Assembly (NCBI RefSeq): GCF_026210795.1
Contig: NC_089439.1
Span: 496,001 to 560,000 of the forward strand
DNA from: Rhizophagus irregularis
Taxonomy: Eukaryota > Glomeromycota > Glomeromycetes > Glomerales > Glomeraceae
Reading direction: 5' to 3'
Length of the DNA stretch: 64,000 bases
In this document: piece by piece, positions 10,331-22,387 of the stretch
Layout: each line of letters begins with the position of its first letter
How positions within the stretch are numbered: position 1 is the first letter of the stretch
Notes under the pieces: model-generated
Databases searched by the model: none
What the model was told of the DNA's origin: nothing
The model's input: the letters and a program-made list of their open reading frames with translations, nothing else
Program-made: the position numbers and the translations under genes

Positions 10331-12343
10331 CTTTTTTAAGAGAAAAAGCAATGCAGTGTTTCATTAAGGAGAATGACTAGAACTGGTAGAAGTGAGAGAA
10401 AAGTTTGAAACATCATTTCCAGAGAATTTAATAAGCTTCAAAGAACCTATGAGAAGGGTTCTCAATTTCTTAAATCATTATTAAGATGCACTACTCATTC
10501 CTAATAAGATTCTCCTTACATTTATGTGGAAGCTATGGATGATGATAAAAAAGAAACTAAGTTTAATAAAGTCTTACCAAGGTGCCATCAACTAAAAATA
10601 ATCCTTTAGGGTAAAATTATATATAGTTGCTTAGTAATTATTGCACTAGTTCTTAATGTTTGACTGATTTGGGACTGTAAATAATTTATAATTTCAACAA
10701 AAAAACTCTTGTATATAAATTTCACAATACAAATGTAATAAATGTTAATCAACTGCATAATTTGCTAATTTCATTTATAATTACCAAATGATTAATAAAT
10801 ACGATATTCGTTTGTCTACTGCATAAAATACTTGAGGAAATAAGTTACAATGACTTGTATAACTATTTATTATTTTTATGAGATAAATGAAACTTCGATG
10901 GATTACGGCGCAATTCCTTGATTGATATCCCTTCAGATGCCATGAAAAAAAAAATCGATCATGTGAATTTCTCTGTCCATCACGTGATCGTCAATAAATC
11001 GCAAATTTTAGTTTATCTTTTTTCGTTCCAGACTTACAACAGTTTCCGTTTCCTAGTACGAGGTATCCATATTAATAAAACTTTAGTATATTTGGAATTA
11101 AATTAAAACATGAATATCTAATACATTGAATAAATTTAATTCAATTAAAAAAAACTTATCTAAGTTACTTTCTTTCTTGTATTATGAAAAGTTAATAAAT
11201 AAAGTGAATCATTTAGCGATAAAAGTATTACATACAAAATTTGGAGCTGTTTTTTTTGCGTAAATTAAAAATTTTTCCTTCAGTTACCCATTCTCGAATT
11301 TAAAATTAAATGCATCAAACTAAATCCGTCGTCGAATATATAATATTTTTAAATATTCAAGAATTTATTTTTTTAGAATAAAATTTTTTTGAAATGTTAG
11401 TAATAGATAAGTATAATGAACAAACAATAGATTGTATTTATAAATATTTCAGCTTACCATGTGACATTGAAAAAATATATTTTGTATGGCAGTCATTAAA
11501 AAAAGACTACCAATGAAAAATCCCACGTATAATTTTACATAATTTGACAAAAAAGGTCATATTGTTTTCGGCCAAGATCTTATTGAGATGAACCAATTAG
11601 TCACGTTATTAATTAAAGTAGAAGTAGTCGTCTTTTCGCAAAATCTGTGCACATAATCATTATAATTAAAATACGTATGATAGAATAAGGACGACCTATA
11701 ACGTTAATTATGACAAATAAATAAAAAAGTATTTTTAATTGGCAATAAAATATAATTTATTAATCATAAATTAGATAGTAATCGAAACAATAACTAACAA
11801 AGTAACAATAATAGAAACTATACAGTATATGCAAAATAAAAAAATCTAGATACATATTCATTTATGATGTTGAGCCATATTCTACTAATAACAAGATAAT
11901 AAGAAGACCACTGCTTAAAAAATGACCTACTAATACTGCAAAGCAACCTCGTACAAAAGTCAATATTCAGAGAGCAGCACATGATTAAATAGTTAGTACC
12001 TCTTATTCCAGATCAAATTTTAATACGACTTATACATAACTATTATATATATGTATACTACAAACTGAGAAAATAGCTTAATACTATTTAATTATTACTT
12101 GATAGTCTAATAGCAGACTATTTTATTATTTGTAAAGATTAATCCTGCTGAACAATAATAACCCCGATGAATTTAAATTTTGGCATGAAATATTGGTACT
12201 ACTTTACTATTTTTTTTTTAAAAAAAATCCTTCTAAAAGAATAAAAAATCAGTAACATAATAGTTAATTGAGTTTACTTATTTTTTTTGCATGTAAATTT
12301 TTACACTCACTTTCCCACACTTTACATGAAATTATTTATTATG
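10331..12343. other. Intergenic, AT-rich, no supported gene
   Basis: Fragments up to about 10,600 may belong to the decayed gene upstream. A TCACGTGA palindrome lies near 10,981. The 62-codon frame at 10,918-11,106 shows no motif. Nothing else is seen. Confidence 0.35.
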
Positions 12344-12351
12344 TACATAAT

Positions 12352-13573
12352 TAGTGTTTCGATCCGTTGCCAGGTTCAACCGGATAAACCTGGATAATTT
12401 TTTTTTTTAGGTATCCGGATAATTATGGTTTTTACCCGGATAAATATCCGGATAAAAAATGGTCAGATTGACCCGGAATCCGGATAAAAAATAAAAAAAA
12501 ATTTTAAAAAAATTTAAATCATAACATTTCATATATTTCAGATGAGTTAAAATATTATATATGATTACTTTAAATATTTTTTTTTTATTGTTTTAATTAT
12601 TCGTTAACCACAAGGAAAAATTTTAAGTTATGTCACAAGATTTGTCACATAATTTGAATTTAATATATTAAATTCGCGGCATTTATTATTGATTTGTTTT
12701 CAGATATAATGTGTTCTGTGGGTGGTGTTATTCCATGCTTAACAACAGATCCATCATATTTATAACTTTTTGTACATTTTCTCCATTATCTGATATAAAC
12801 TGACAATATGCGCGTATTTCTCCATTTTCACTTTGTTTTCTAACAAAATATTCCCATACCCAACTCACTTTTGTTTGTGGTTTAGTCATTGTAGTAGTTA
12901 GTTTAAATGGATTTGGATTATTTGATATTTGACTTGTTAATTCAAGTACAGTTAACTTATTTTACTAGCACTTATCATCCTTTATTTTCCAAGTGTCCTA
13001 GATAATTTTTTAGGTCATCCTCTTTTTAGTATTAGAGCAATTTCTGTAACTTCATCACTGGACTCTTCATTTTCACTTAGAGTAATATAATCTTGAACGT
13101 TACTGTTTTCCATAATTTTATGAATTATTTTCCACTATTCAAAAATATGTTTCAAGTGAAATTACAAAAAAATCCAAGAAAATGATTACAGTATTTATTT
13201 ATTTTGGTTAGGGCTTAGGACTACATTAACTAACTGTACTTAAATTTATAAATAAAAAAATAAATGCTATAAATAAATTTTTATATCAATCCCACGAAAT
13301 TTAATTGTCATAAATTTAATAAATGCCACGAATTTAGTAGTTAATTAAATGCCATATATTTAATTAATTAAATGCCACATTAAATTAAATGAATGCCACG
13401 AATTTTATTTATTAAAAATGATCTACAGTAAAAAAAATTTAAATAATTTTATCCGGATTTCGGTTTCTACCCGGATATATCCGGATTTTTATCCGAGTCG
13501 GATAATCCGGATAGAAACCGGATATTTTTTTTAATTTATCCGGATGACGGTTTCTGCCTGGATCGAAACACTA
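12352..13573. mobile_element. Non-autonomous hAT transposon, 1,222 bp, perfect TIRs and 8-bp TSD
   Basis: Both ends are the same 14-bp inverted repeat, TAGTGTTTCGATCC (12,352-12,365 and, inverted, 13,560-13,573). They are flanked by a perfect 8-bp target duplication, TACATAAT, at 12,344-12,351 and 13,574-13,581. A TIR beginning (C/T)AGTGTTTCGA with an 8-bp duplication is the hAT hallmark. Subterminal regions are packed with TCCGGATA/TATCCGGA copies in both orientations (12,385-12,490 and 13,440-13,555), as expected for transposase-binding repeats. The interior keeps a broken BED-finger remnant on the minus strand, so this is a deletion derivative. Identical TIRs and TSDs suggest fairly recent insertion. 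Confidence 0.85.
12660..12900 (-). pseudogene. Degenerate BED zinc-finger remnant inside the hAT element
   Basis: Read on the minus strand from about 12,880, the text includes KVSWVWEYFVRKQSENGE and a Cys (AYCQF), then after a frame change KYDGSVVKHGI. The SxVWxxF start, a Cys and a KHG end resemble a BED zinc finger, the N-terminal DNA-binding domain of hAT transposases. The second zinc-binding Cys and the spacing are lost and the frame is broken. It is the remaining piece of the transposase of the surrounding element. Confidence 0.45.
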
Positions 13574-13581
13574 TACATAAT

Positions 13582-14035
13582 AACCTCCAATAAAAAAATT
13601 TTTCATGTCAATTAAAAAAAAAAATTATTTTATATAAATTATAAATAATTACTTAAGCGGGAGTTCTATTAAATTTCCGATACAATCATCTAAAATTTTC
13701 CAATTTTTTCATTTTTTTGCAGTATCTCGCAACTACTTGATCGCGATATCCTGATTTTGGATCAGAAAGTGTTTCTTTCGTTCGTATATTTTCTCGAAAG
13801 AAATCTATTTTATAAAAATATTATTATATTGCAATGTATAGGTTAGATATAAATGATCATGAAAATTTCCCCTCTGCAATGGATTTATAAAAAAGAATTG
13901 TTTAATTTTATTAAATCATATTTTATATATACTTATAAATAAAGCGAATTATTCAAATTACAAACTAAAAAACTTGCAAATATTGCTACTCTAAACCTTA
14001 GTGTTTAAATAATTCTTAAATAATAACAATAAAAT
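13582..14035. other. Intergenic, 3' flank of kinase gene
   Basis: AT-rich sequence without a supported gene; it includes the probable 3' UTR and polyadenylation region of the minus-strand kinase that ends at 14,036. Confidence 0.35.
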
Positions 14036-16201
14036 TTAATTTAATAGATAGTTAAGATCCATCTTACCTAAAAATTGGTATTATAAGTTAATATTAATCA
14101 TAATACGCAAGAAGATATTCTAAAAACATACTTACTGTCAGAAACTTTTAATTCATCTTGTTCCTCTGAAAGAAAATTGGGATCATACATTTCATCATCA
14201 TCTAATTTTAGGATTAAAATAAAATTATAAGTATCCTATTTTATTACACGTGTATAATAATTTCAGAGATTTAAAAATAATTACCTTTATCATTATTATT
14301 TAACTTTACTTTCTTAGAGTTAATAGTTAAATCATCTTGTCCTTCTACTTTTAAGTAATAGAAAATTAATTATTTTACTTACTGCTGATAAATAATTCAT
14401 AAAATAACTCATTACCATTAAAATAAATTCTTTTATTAGATTCGTCTTTTACTTCTAAAATAAATAAACTATTAAATTATTTCAATTAAAAATTTCAAAA
14501 TCATGTATTAATTATTACCTGTAATTATGCCATCTTGTAAATCAAAGTCAAATTGTATACTATGATAAGCTATAAAACAAACGTTATAAATACTATACTT
14601 TTCCATATATAATTCGTTTTGACGAATATCAATGATTACCTTCTTGTTCTTCTATTAGATAAAAATATAGATGACCAGTTATTATGATGTTAACCAATCT
14701 TGATAAATAAAATTTTTTTACCTTTAGTTGCATTTCTTGGTTCAGGCAAATCTTTAAAATAATAAACTCTACTACTAGAATTTCTTAAAATAGAGTTAAT
14801 AGAGTTAGTAGAATTAATACTAAAATTTGTATTTAATTGAAAGTTATCTATGCTTGTAATGTTATTTGTCTGTTGTTCATCATTTTCATTATTGAGATAT
14901 GATCTATATAAAGATTCTATTTCATCACAAAGAGCATCGATATCAGGTCTTTTTGTTAGGTCAGCATCCCAACATTGTTCCATTAGTTCTTTATATTTTA
15001 AAGGAGTTCCTGGTATTATTCTTGGCCTCATTCCATTTATTATTTTTAGCGCAAGGTCATAATTATGTTTATAGACAAAAGGTGGTTGTCCGGATGAGAT
15101 TTCCCACATAAGCATACCAATACTATAGATATCAGACGCAAAAGAATATTTCATTTTTACAATAACTTCGGGAGCTATATAAGGAAGGTTTCCATATATA
15201 CTGTTTAATGGTTTATCAGCTGGCCAACAAAATCCAAGATCACTTATACGAATGTTTGCATGATTAAATAATATATTTCCAGAATGCAAATCTCTGTGAA
15301 TTGCATTTTCTTCATGAATTCTATATACACCATACACTATATCATGAATAATTTGAATTCTTCTTTTCCATGTAATTTTATTATGATTTTGATGTAAATA
15401 TTCTCTCAAATTCTTATCCAATCCAAACATTACAAGCATATAATTCCCATCTGATGGATCTTTTGTTATACCAAAGCATTGAACAACATGGCTACATTTG
15501 TTACTTATATAAAAATGAGATTTACTCTACAAAAAAAATAATGGATATTACTATATAGTAATTATTTTAGTCACCTTTTCAAATAATTTTAAATTAAATA
15601 CCTCTTCAAACCAACTTTTATTAGCACTTTCAACATTTTCTAACTTTTTGAGTACTACATCATGTCCATCATGTCCTTTATATCTTTTTAATTGTTTTTC
15701 TTTTGAATCCCATTCATCATAACTTCCATCAATCCAATATGCTGTATAAATTTCAGAACATCCACCTTTAGTTAAATATTCAATATTTTGTAATTTATCA
15801 TATGGGATCCATTCTACTATTCTTCTTGGTTCAATTGTTTCCATTTGACATTGTTGTATTAAATTATCAATATCATTATTTCCAGATGTCCAGTTTGAAA
15901 ATTTTGATTTTAAATAATTTCGAACACAATGTTCACAGTATAATGTAGCTAAACATACAACATGACAATTTTCACAAATTCTTTTTGTTCCTTCATTATA
16001 AAGAATTTTATAAAGATCAAAATCTTTATTTAATAATTTTACTGCATGTGATTTTTCATCTTTTGTAAGAGATTTGTCAGCAAGAATAGTTTGCTGTTTA
16101 AATTCAAATCGTTTATCTATAGTATCTTGAATATTATAATCTATTAATGCATATGCTCTATCAATTGCAGCAAAAACTATGTTTTCTCGAATAGAAGTCA
16201 T
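14036..16201 (-). CDS. TKL-type protein kinase with N-terminal zinc-ribbon-like segment; 8 exons, 564 aa
   Basis: A predicted Ser/Thr or Tyr kinase. Exons (minus strand): 16201-15575, 15526-14722, 14651-14640, 14569-14519, 14454-14416, 14347-14285, 14201-14136, 14067-14036. All introns are GT-AG, 48-83 nt; the first is phase 0, the others phase 1. Residues 76-92 hold CxxC...CxxC; 103-108 are NWTSGN, the lineage motif. A poor glycine loop (TKGGCSEIYTAYW, 144-156) precedes VVLK (Lys185). The catalytic loop is HRDLHSGNIL (286-295), the metal site is DLG rather than DFG (305-307), and APE is at 327-329. The tail is acidic and coded by mini-exons as small as 12 nt. Catalytic residues are complete, so it is probably active. 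It stands alone; the target is unknown. Confidence 0.85.
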
Positions 16202-19025
16202 AATGTGAGATAAACTAAATTTTTTTTGTTAATGAAATTTATGAATTAACAAACTTCGGAGTGAGTTTCACAAAATTTTGTAAACAAAGCAAATATATCG
16301 TTTTTAATTAGACAAGTTAATTGTCACGCTCATACATAATATAAATAAATATTGTACGGTACAGGTGATAAATATAGTGATGATTAATGTGGTGAGCTTG
16401 CAGGTGCTTGCAGGTGCATAAATTAAAAAACGCCAAATAAAGAATGGTGTAATGCCGTAACTTAACTAATAAATTTAATAATTGTGGGATCAGTATTATA
16501 TTTAGAATTAGTGTACAGAATTATAATAGTTTAAAATAGTGTAATGTTACAAATGTAACATCCGAGAAGATGTAACTAGAGGACATATAATTTGTGTCAT
16601 AATCTATTTAGATTGGGAAAGGGAACTAAGATCAAGGATAGGATATATTAAGAAAGAGGTTTGAAGATCAAAAAAGAGAAATTTTACGAAGTTTTAAATC
16701 AAAATTGAAATTTTGAAAATGAAATATGGTTCTGAGAAAAAGGTTCGTTAAGAGTAAAAAGTTGAAAAATCAAAATTGAAAAATTTGAAAATATAAAAAT
16801 TCGGAATTTTCGATCTTAAAGAGAGATTCTATAAAAAGAAATAGCATTTTATATAAATATCTGGGAATTCGGACTTAGTAAAAGGGGGAATTTGAGAAAC
16901 AATATTTTTATTTTTATTTTTAGATATATTTGATTAAGATAAACCAAGCATATTATTATATTTATTTATATTTTATTAATAAGTATTATTTTGTTAAGAC
17001 TGCGGTGGCTACGTGATTTATCACGGGCGTAGTCAATCCGTTATTTGAATTTCTAAATCACGTGAGTCACGTGAACCAAAGAACTTATCAGTTTACGAAA
17101 TAACGAAACAAACTGCAAAAAGAGAAGATTACGTAATTTGAAATTTTACATACAAGATTTGTACGTTTATTATTGCAGAATATAAGTGAACAAAACTAGT
17201 GAGAATTTCTATTATAACTTGATTTATATCAATGAGATCATTTTTAAACAAATCCTCTCAAGCTGATTTTTAGACAAATTACAGTTTAATAAAGTAGCTG
17301 GTGCTTTAAATTAAGTAATTATAACATTCGAATTAATTATATAAAATAAAATCCACTGTCGACTAATAAGAAATACATGATTTAAAGTTAAATAAGTCAC
17401 ACGCGTGTTTCTGTTATATTACAAAATTGTAAAATAAATACTGTAATAAAAAGATTTGCAAATTTGTTTATAGACAGAATTAATACTTATAAATTCTAAA
17501 TTTTTTTATAAAAAGGTACGTCAAAAATTAATTTTTTTTTTGATTTAAAATTTTATGAAAATATGTATTTTTTTATTGCACAAAAAATTCAAAAAAAAAT
17601 TAATGCGCATTTTAAAAAATAGTTGGGAATATCACCGTACACTAAATCATGTGTCTGAGCTTTTTTTTGATGTGGAGTAAATTGTAATGCCTATGCATTA
17701 TCTGGTACTAACTGTATCATAGCACGTCAATGACGTAACAGTCGTAACAGTCGCAACATAATATGGCGTAACTTGAGAAACGTCACTAATCAAACGTCTG
17801 CACCTCCATTATTAATATTTAAATATATAAACATACTTGAATATTGTATGGGTTTCATTATGCATAAATAAAATGGACATAGGCTATCCAGATAAATGGC
17901 CAAGGATCACTATTAAACATAGTTTTGGTGAAAAGTGAAAACCTCAGAATAACCAAAAAATGGAAAAATAAACAAAAGGGATCGTAAAAAAAATGATATC
18001 GGGTTTGAACGTCATATCCTTTTATGTATAGCCTGCTTTATAACAATCCCCACTTAAAGATACCTCACTCTAATTTAATTGTCCTTACAACACCTACTAA
18101 AAAATGCATTTAACAAAGTACGAGGGAAATTACAAAATAAAAATGCACATAGATACGTTTCTTTGTATTTTTTTTTTATTAAAAACTACAAGTATTTTTA
18201 AGATAAATGTTTCAATTTTTCTGTATATTGCACAAAATAAACTGTTCAATAAAATTTGTCAAGTCAGTTACCGAAAATTTTCTTGGGTGGTTTTTTTTGA
18301 ACTCGTTGGTTCGCAAGAACACGTAAATTATATCCAATTGCGTCCCAACAAAAAATTCTGTGGACACGTGATATATTTACTGATCATCTACTAAAATAGA
18401 AACGTAAAAAGGTAGATCTAGTCATAAAAGGCGAAATCAGAGTACAGTGTACCACTACCTAAGGAAATTTTATGAGAAGGTATGCTTTGTCAGGAGTGTT
18501 TGTATTGGCTGAAAACATAAAGTGGCCGAAAGAAACTGTTTATGAATAAAAAGAGAAGTAAAGACTAGTGGAACAAGTTGAGGACTTGAGGTAAAAAAAA
18601 ATTGTTCCTAAATTTTCAAAAATTTCGTAAACGACAAAAATATGCAACAGCAAAGTAAAAGGGTCTAAAATAGCTCAAAAGATGTTAGAAAATCTTTTCA
18701 AAGTTTATTTAGTATGTTATGTACATGTACATTGTTAAAACCAAGTTTTAACGCGAAATGATATGATTCTTTTTTAACATACGCAACATTACAAGATCAT
18801 CTGTCATGTGACACTAGCCTTGTAACAGATCGCTACTTGAATTTTTTCTAGATCAGTGATCGGATTGATTCTTTTGTACCTATATTACTTATTTTTTTTC
18901 GCAATATAAGCAAAATAAACTATTTTTTTAAAATTAATTAATATACTTTGTATGATTTTTTAGTTAAAATAAATATATATATGTATATTTTTAATTAAAA
19001 AGTAAAAAAACATGTTAATGTTGAT
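16202..19025. other. Intergenic; possible old LTR-like stretch
   Basis: No supported gene. From about 16,545 the sequence TGTAACATCCGAGAAGATGT and a TATAAAAAG box near 16,833 resemble the start and promoter of a fungal Ty3-type LTR, and TTATATTACA near 17,415 could be its end, but no matching target duplication was found. CACGTG boxes lie near 17,060, 17,070 and 18,365. Coding-like scraps at 18,450-18,560 are too short to name. Confidence 0.3.
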
Positions 19026-21818
19026 TCATGAATAATTATTTTCACTTGGTCCATCTACTAAACTACGATGAGCAAATGCCAGGGAAAGATACTTCTCAAT
19101 ATTTTCCGGATAAATGAGAAGTAGTTGAGGCATTGCTTCGATATTAAGTTTTCCTGTACATTTCTGATTTGTAAATAAAATAAGAACTACATCATAGTCA
19201 TTCTTATAATTTTTTACTGATTCCATTGTTGTATCATACCATCGTTTAATGGCTGGTGTTGAAAGTTCAGTAGTTGAATCACGTTCTGAATACTTGATTT
19301 GCGAAAATATTGCTAAATTCTTTCCAGAATCGGCAGAATCAAATGCCCAACGGTGATCAATATTTGCACATCCTTGATAACATCGGAAAACGCCTCCATT
19401 GAATGGGCGAATCACATTATCATCACATAACACTGACTTATCAAATTTTGCGATATCATCTGTCAATTGAAGAAACTTCTCTTTCTCAATAAAAACTTTG
19501 AGTTGGCGCAACTGTACTCTACGTTGAAGAAGTGTGTCAGCACCTTTTACACCACGAAATATATCAGATAGTTGCCAGTAATTATTTATTTGGTTGTTAA
19601 GTTCTTGTTTTTTCAAATCAATTTTGCGATTAATCTTGGCTATTTCACAAATTTCCTCTTGTTTTTTTTGCTCTAATTCAAGTTCATTAATTTTATATTT
19701 AATAGAATTAATTTTTGCTTCTTGAATGTAGATTAAACTATCAATGATTGCTTTTTGATAATGTCCATATAGAGATTCGAAGTTTTGCCACTGCCAAGGA
19801 GAATCGTATGTTGGGATTAAGAGAAGATTATCTTGAAACACAGGTTCTACTACATTAGATACTAGGAGCTGGTTGTTGAGTACTTTCAATAGCATAAAGG
19901 GCATAACTATTATATACCATTCACCTTTAGTGTTTGAAAGATAGATTAAACCAGATCGCTCAAGCTCGCCAATGGATAAGCCACTGGTTAGTCGAAAATC
20001 TCGCTTGATAGGCTGTCTGGTAAGCCCAAATGAGATCACAATACGCATATCACTAAATTCCTCCTTCCAGTTACCTATATTTCGGCCAGATATTTTAGTT
20101 AATAGTTGATTTCCCCAATCAAAATCTGATTTGAGAGTAGATGGGCCCAAGAGATCGTCAATGAACTTTGGAATGAAGCCAGTGTCAAACATGGCAATGC
20201 GAAAGTGTTGTTGATCTAAGACAAATTTACAAAGCTCTTTTGAAAGATTATCGAATTTTTCATCAGTGTAATCTTGGAAATCTATATTAATAAAGTGATT
20301 TTTGAGACCTCGAACCACATCGTCTTTGTTGGCTATTCCACTTGAATAATAATACTTGTCAAGAAACATTGATTTTGCTGAAGCATAATTCAAAGGCCTG
20401 AGCTCCAAGATTTCTTGTTTATGCTCCGTGGGTAAAAAATGAATGTCAATGGCAGATGTTCCTGTGCAGATTGGAATTATGAAGTATTTTCCATTATACT
20501 CTCTTTCTATATTATTACCACGCATGACACTACCAATCGCTCTTAGCATTGATTTAAAGAAATCACGAGATTTTTTCCATGATAATTGTTGGTGTTGTTG
20601 AATGTCATTAATGTAAACTTGATATTCGTCAATATGGATAATGATTGCAAGCGGACACCGGTTTTTTATAAAGTGACGTTTAAGGATCTCGCAAATCACA
20701 TTGGAAAATGAGAAAAGTCCAATGTTAGTATCCATCACCAGAGTAGATAGACGACTATCTGACACCAAACCTGATGACAATGCAATACGTGCCCCTATTC
20801 GCACACTTGCATCTTCCTTGTCATCAAAACCATCAATGTATTTGCTTCCATTATTCAAATCAATGAAGTTGTAACAGGGGTTTTTCATAGCTTCCACAAA
20901 ATCATCATTGTCATCGTTTCCTCCTACCAGGTTAGAGGACAGATACTTGGATTCCCAGCCCATTCGTGTTTTGCCTATTCCAATCCCTCCAGGAATTAGG
21001 AGAAAGTTATGATTTTTATGGTCCAAACTTTTGCGACCTTGGAAGTTAGAGCGAGCAACATCTAACATTAATTTTAGAGCTTGTTCACGATCGTAAAACT
21101 TGTGGGGAGGGATATTTGAAGGAAATGGTTGTAATGTTGACGAAGTAAGAAGAGAAGCCAGGGTTTTTGCTAAAAATGGAAAGTGAATTTTAAAATAAGA
21201 ACATGATTGCTAGTCAACATCACAACAGTATATATTACGCACGTGCATGTCTTTCTTTTTTTCGGGTTCTGCCTTCTTCATCTGAGCCCGAGTCTTCGCG
21301 TCTTTTTTTCCCTGATCGAATAAAAAATTATAAGATGTGAGATAACGCGAATATATATATATATATATATATGTGAATTTCTTGTTCGAGAGGTAAACCA
21401 TTGGGAGACACTTACCAGTGGTGGCCTGCGGTGGCGGTTGAACAATGATGTGGATCCCATCATCATAAGGGTCTTGGAAAACAGCTTCAACCTTCATAGT
21501 CGAGATCAGCTTGTCACCTCCGAGTTCTCGTAGTTTTTGTTCAACGTCAGTTTCGTCTTCTTTAGCTGTTTCCTCAAGATTTGTCCACTTATTGTTACCT
21601 TCGGCAAGACCTTTAACTTTCCATAGCGACTTCACCCCGTGAACGTTCATGTAAACAGGGTTGCTCTTCACTTCTCTAAGTATCATCATCTTGAGATGCC
21701 CGAAGGTGAGTTTTTCTTTAGAGATAGTTTCATATTCAGAGATCCAGTTTTCTTTGGATATGTTAACCGGAAAAGGTTCAGGAAGGGGATGAGTTAGAAC
21801 GACACAAAATAACGACAT
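19026..21818 (-). CDS. Crinkler (CRN)-type effector-like protein: ubiquitin-like N-terminus, P-loop NTPase, REase-like C-terminus; 871 aa
   Basis: Exons (minus): 21818-21416, 21311-21243, 21169-19026; both introns GT-AG and phase 1, the first carrying an (AT)n microsatellite. The start MSLFCVVLTHPLPEPFPV is used, not the upstream TTG. Residues about 1-132 match the CRN/SIN ubiquitin-like header (SLWKV, then DGIHIIVQPPP). A basic linker (KKRREDSGSDEEGRTRKK) could be a nuclear localisation signal. Walker A is GGIGIGKT (218-225) and Walker B IHIDE (335-339). A coiled coil follows at about 636-690. The C-terminus has AIFSQIKYSE with QxK at 781-783, resembling the PD-(D/E)xK nuclease core. CRN-family proteins are known from oomycetes and mycorrhizal fungi as NTPase-nuclease effectors or conflict proteins; secretion is not evident, as there is no classical signal peptide. 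A 5' UTR intron (about 21,839-21,915) is possible. Confidence 0.85.
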
Positions 21819-22387
21819 TTCGACAATATGTCTGTAAAGACAAAAATCGAGAGTTAAAAACAAAGTAATTTTTCAGTATAACACAAATAAAAGATTTTTT
21901 TGGATACAACGAACCTAACAAGTGGCTTATATTCCTCGATTCTAGAAAGTACTCGAACATTTTGACTATACATCATGTTATTTATATTTCCCAGTAATTA
22001 TTACGAACTGTGAGTCATCGTTCAAGAATTATGAAAAAAAAAAAAATTTAATCACAATGCCGATCAAAATAATTCAGGTGTCGAAATAGAAGTTGCGTGC
22101 ATTATTTAATTTTAATTTTAATGGTTTTATATACACCCTATAAAAGACACAGTAACAATTATCAATTAAATCAAAGACGTCATTTTCGAAAAGCTATCTA
22201 TCAAGATACTAATTCGGAGGGTCCGATCTCCTATATTGAACATTTCATACCGAATAACTCCTTCGATAACCCAATATTAACCACGAGAGGACAACACTTG
22301 GCTTTAACAGCTTGTCCAGGACATACACTTAATTCATATTACCTTCATGCAAATGCGTGATCGCTACAACAATTGCTACTGTTCAAT
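21819..22387. other. Promoter side of CRN gene and unassigned coding-like stretch
   Basis: About 22,090-22,360 (+) has an open 87-codon frame without an ATG start, including RRHFRKAIYQDTNSEGP and TRGQHLALTACPGHTLN. It is higher in GC than its surroundings and directly abuts the TIR element at 22,388. It may be a fragment of the retroelement whose other part lies beyond the insertion at about 24,090. I cannot identify it. Confidence 0.3.

Noticed and set aside
14850-15062. Plus-strand open frames of 70 codons within the kinase gene (14,850-15,111)
   Set aside because: They are antisense shadows of the kinase C-lobe exon.
16545-17420. Solo LTR starting TGTAACATCCGAG
   Set aside because: The start and TATA-like box look right, but no 5-bp target duplication or second LTR could be found, so it is mentioned only as a possibility.
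21278-21490. 70-codon frame overlapping the CRN header on the minus strand
   Set aside because: It is an alternate frame reading through the intron with the AT microsatellite; the CRN exons in the main frame explain the sequence better.
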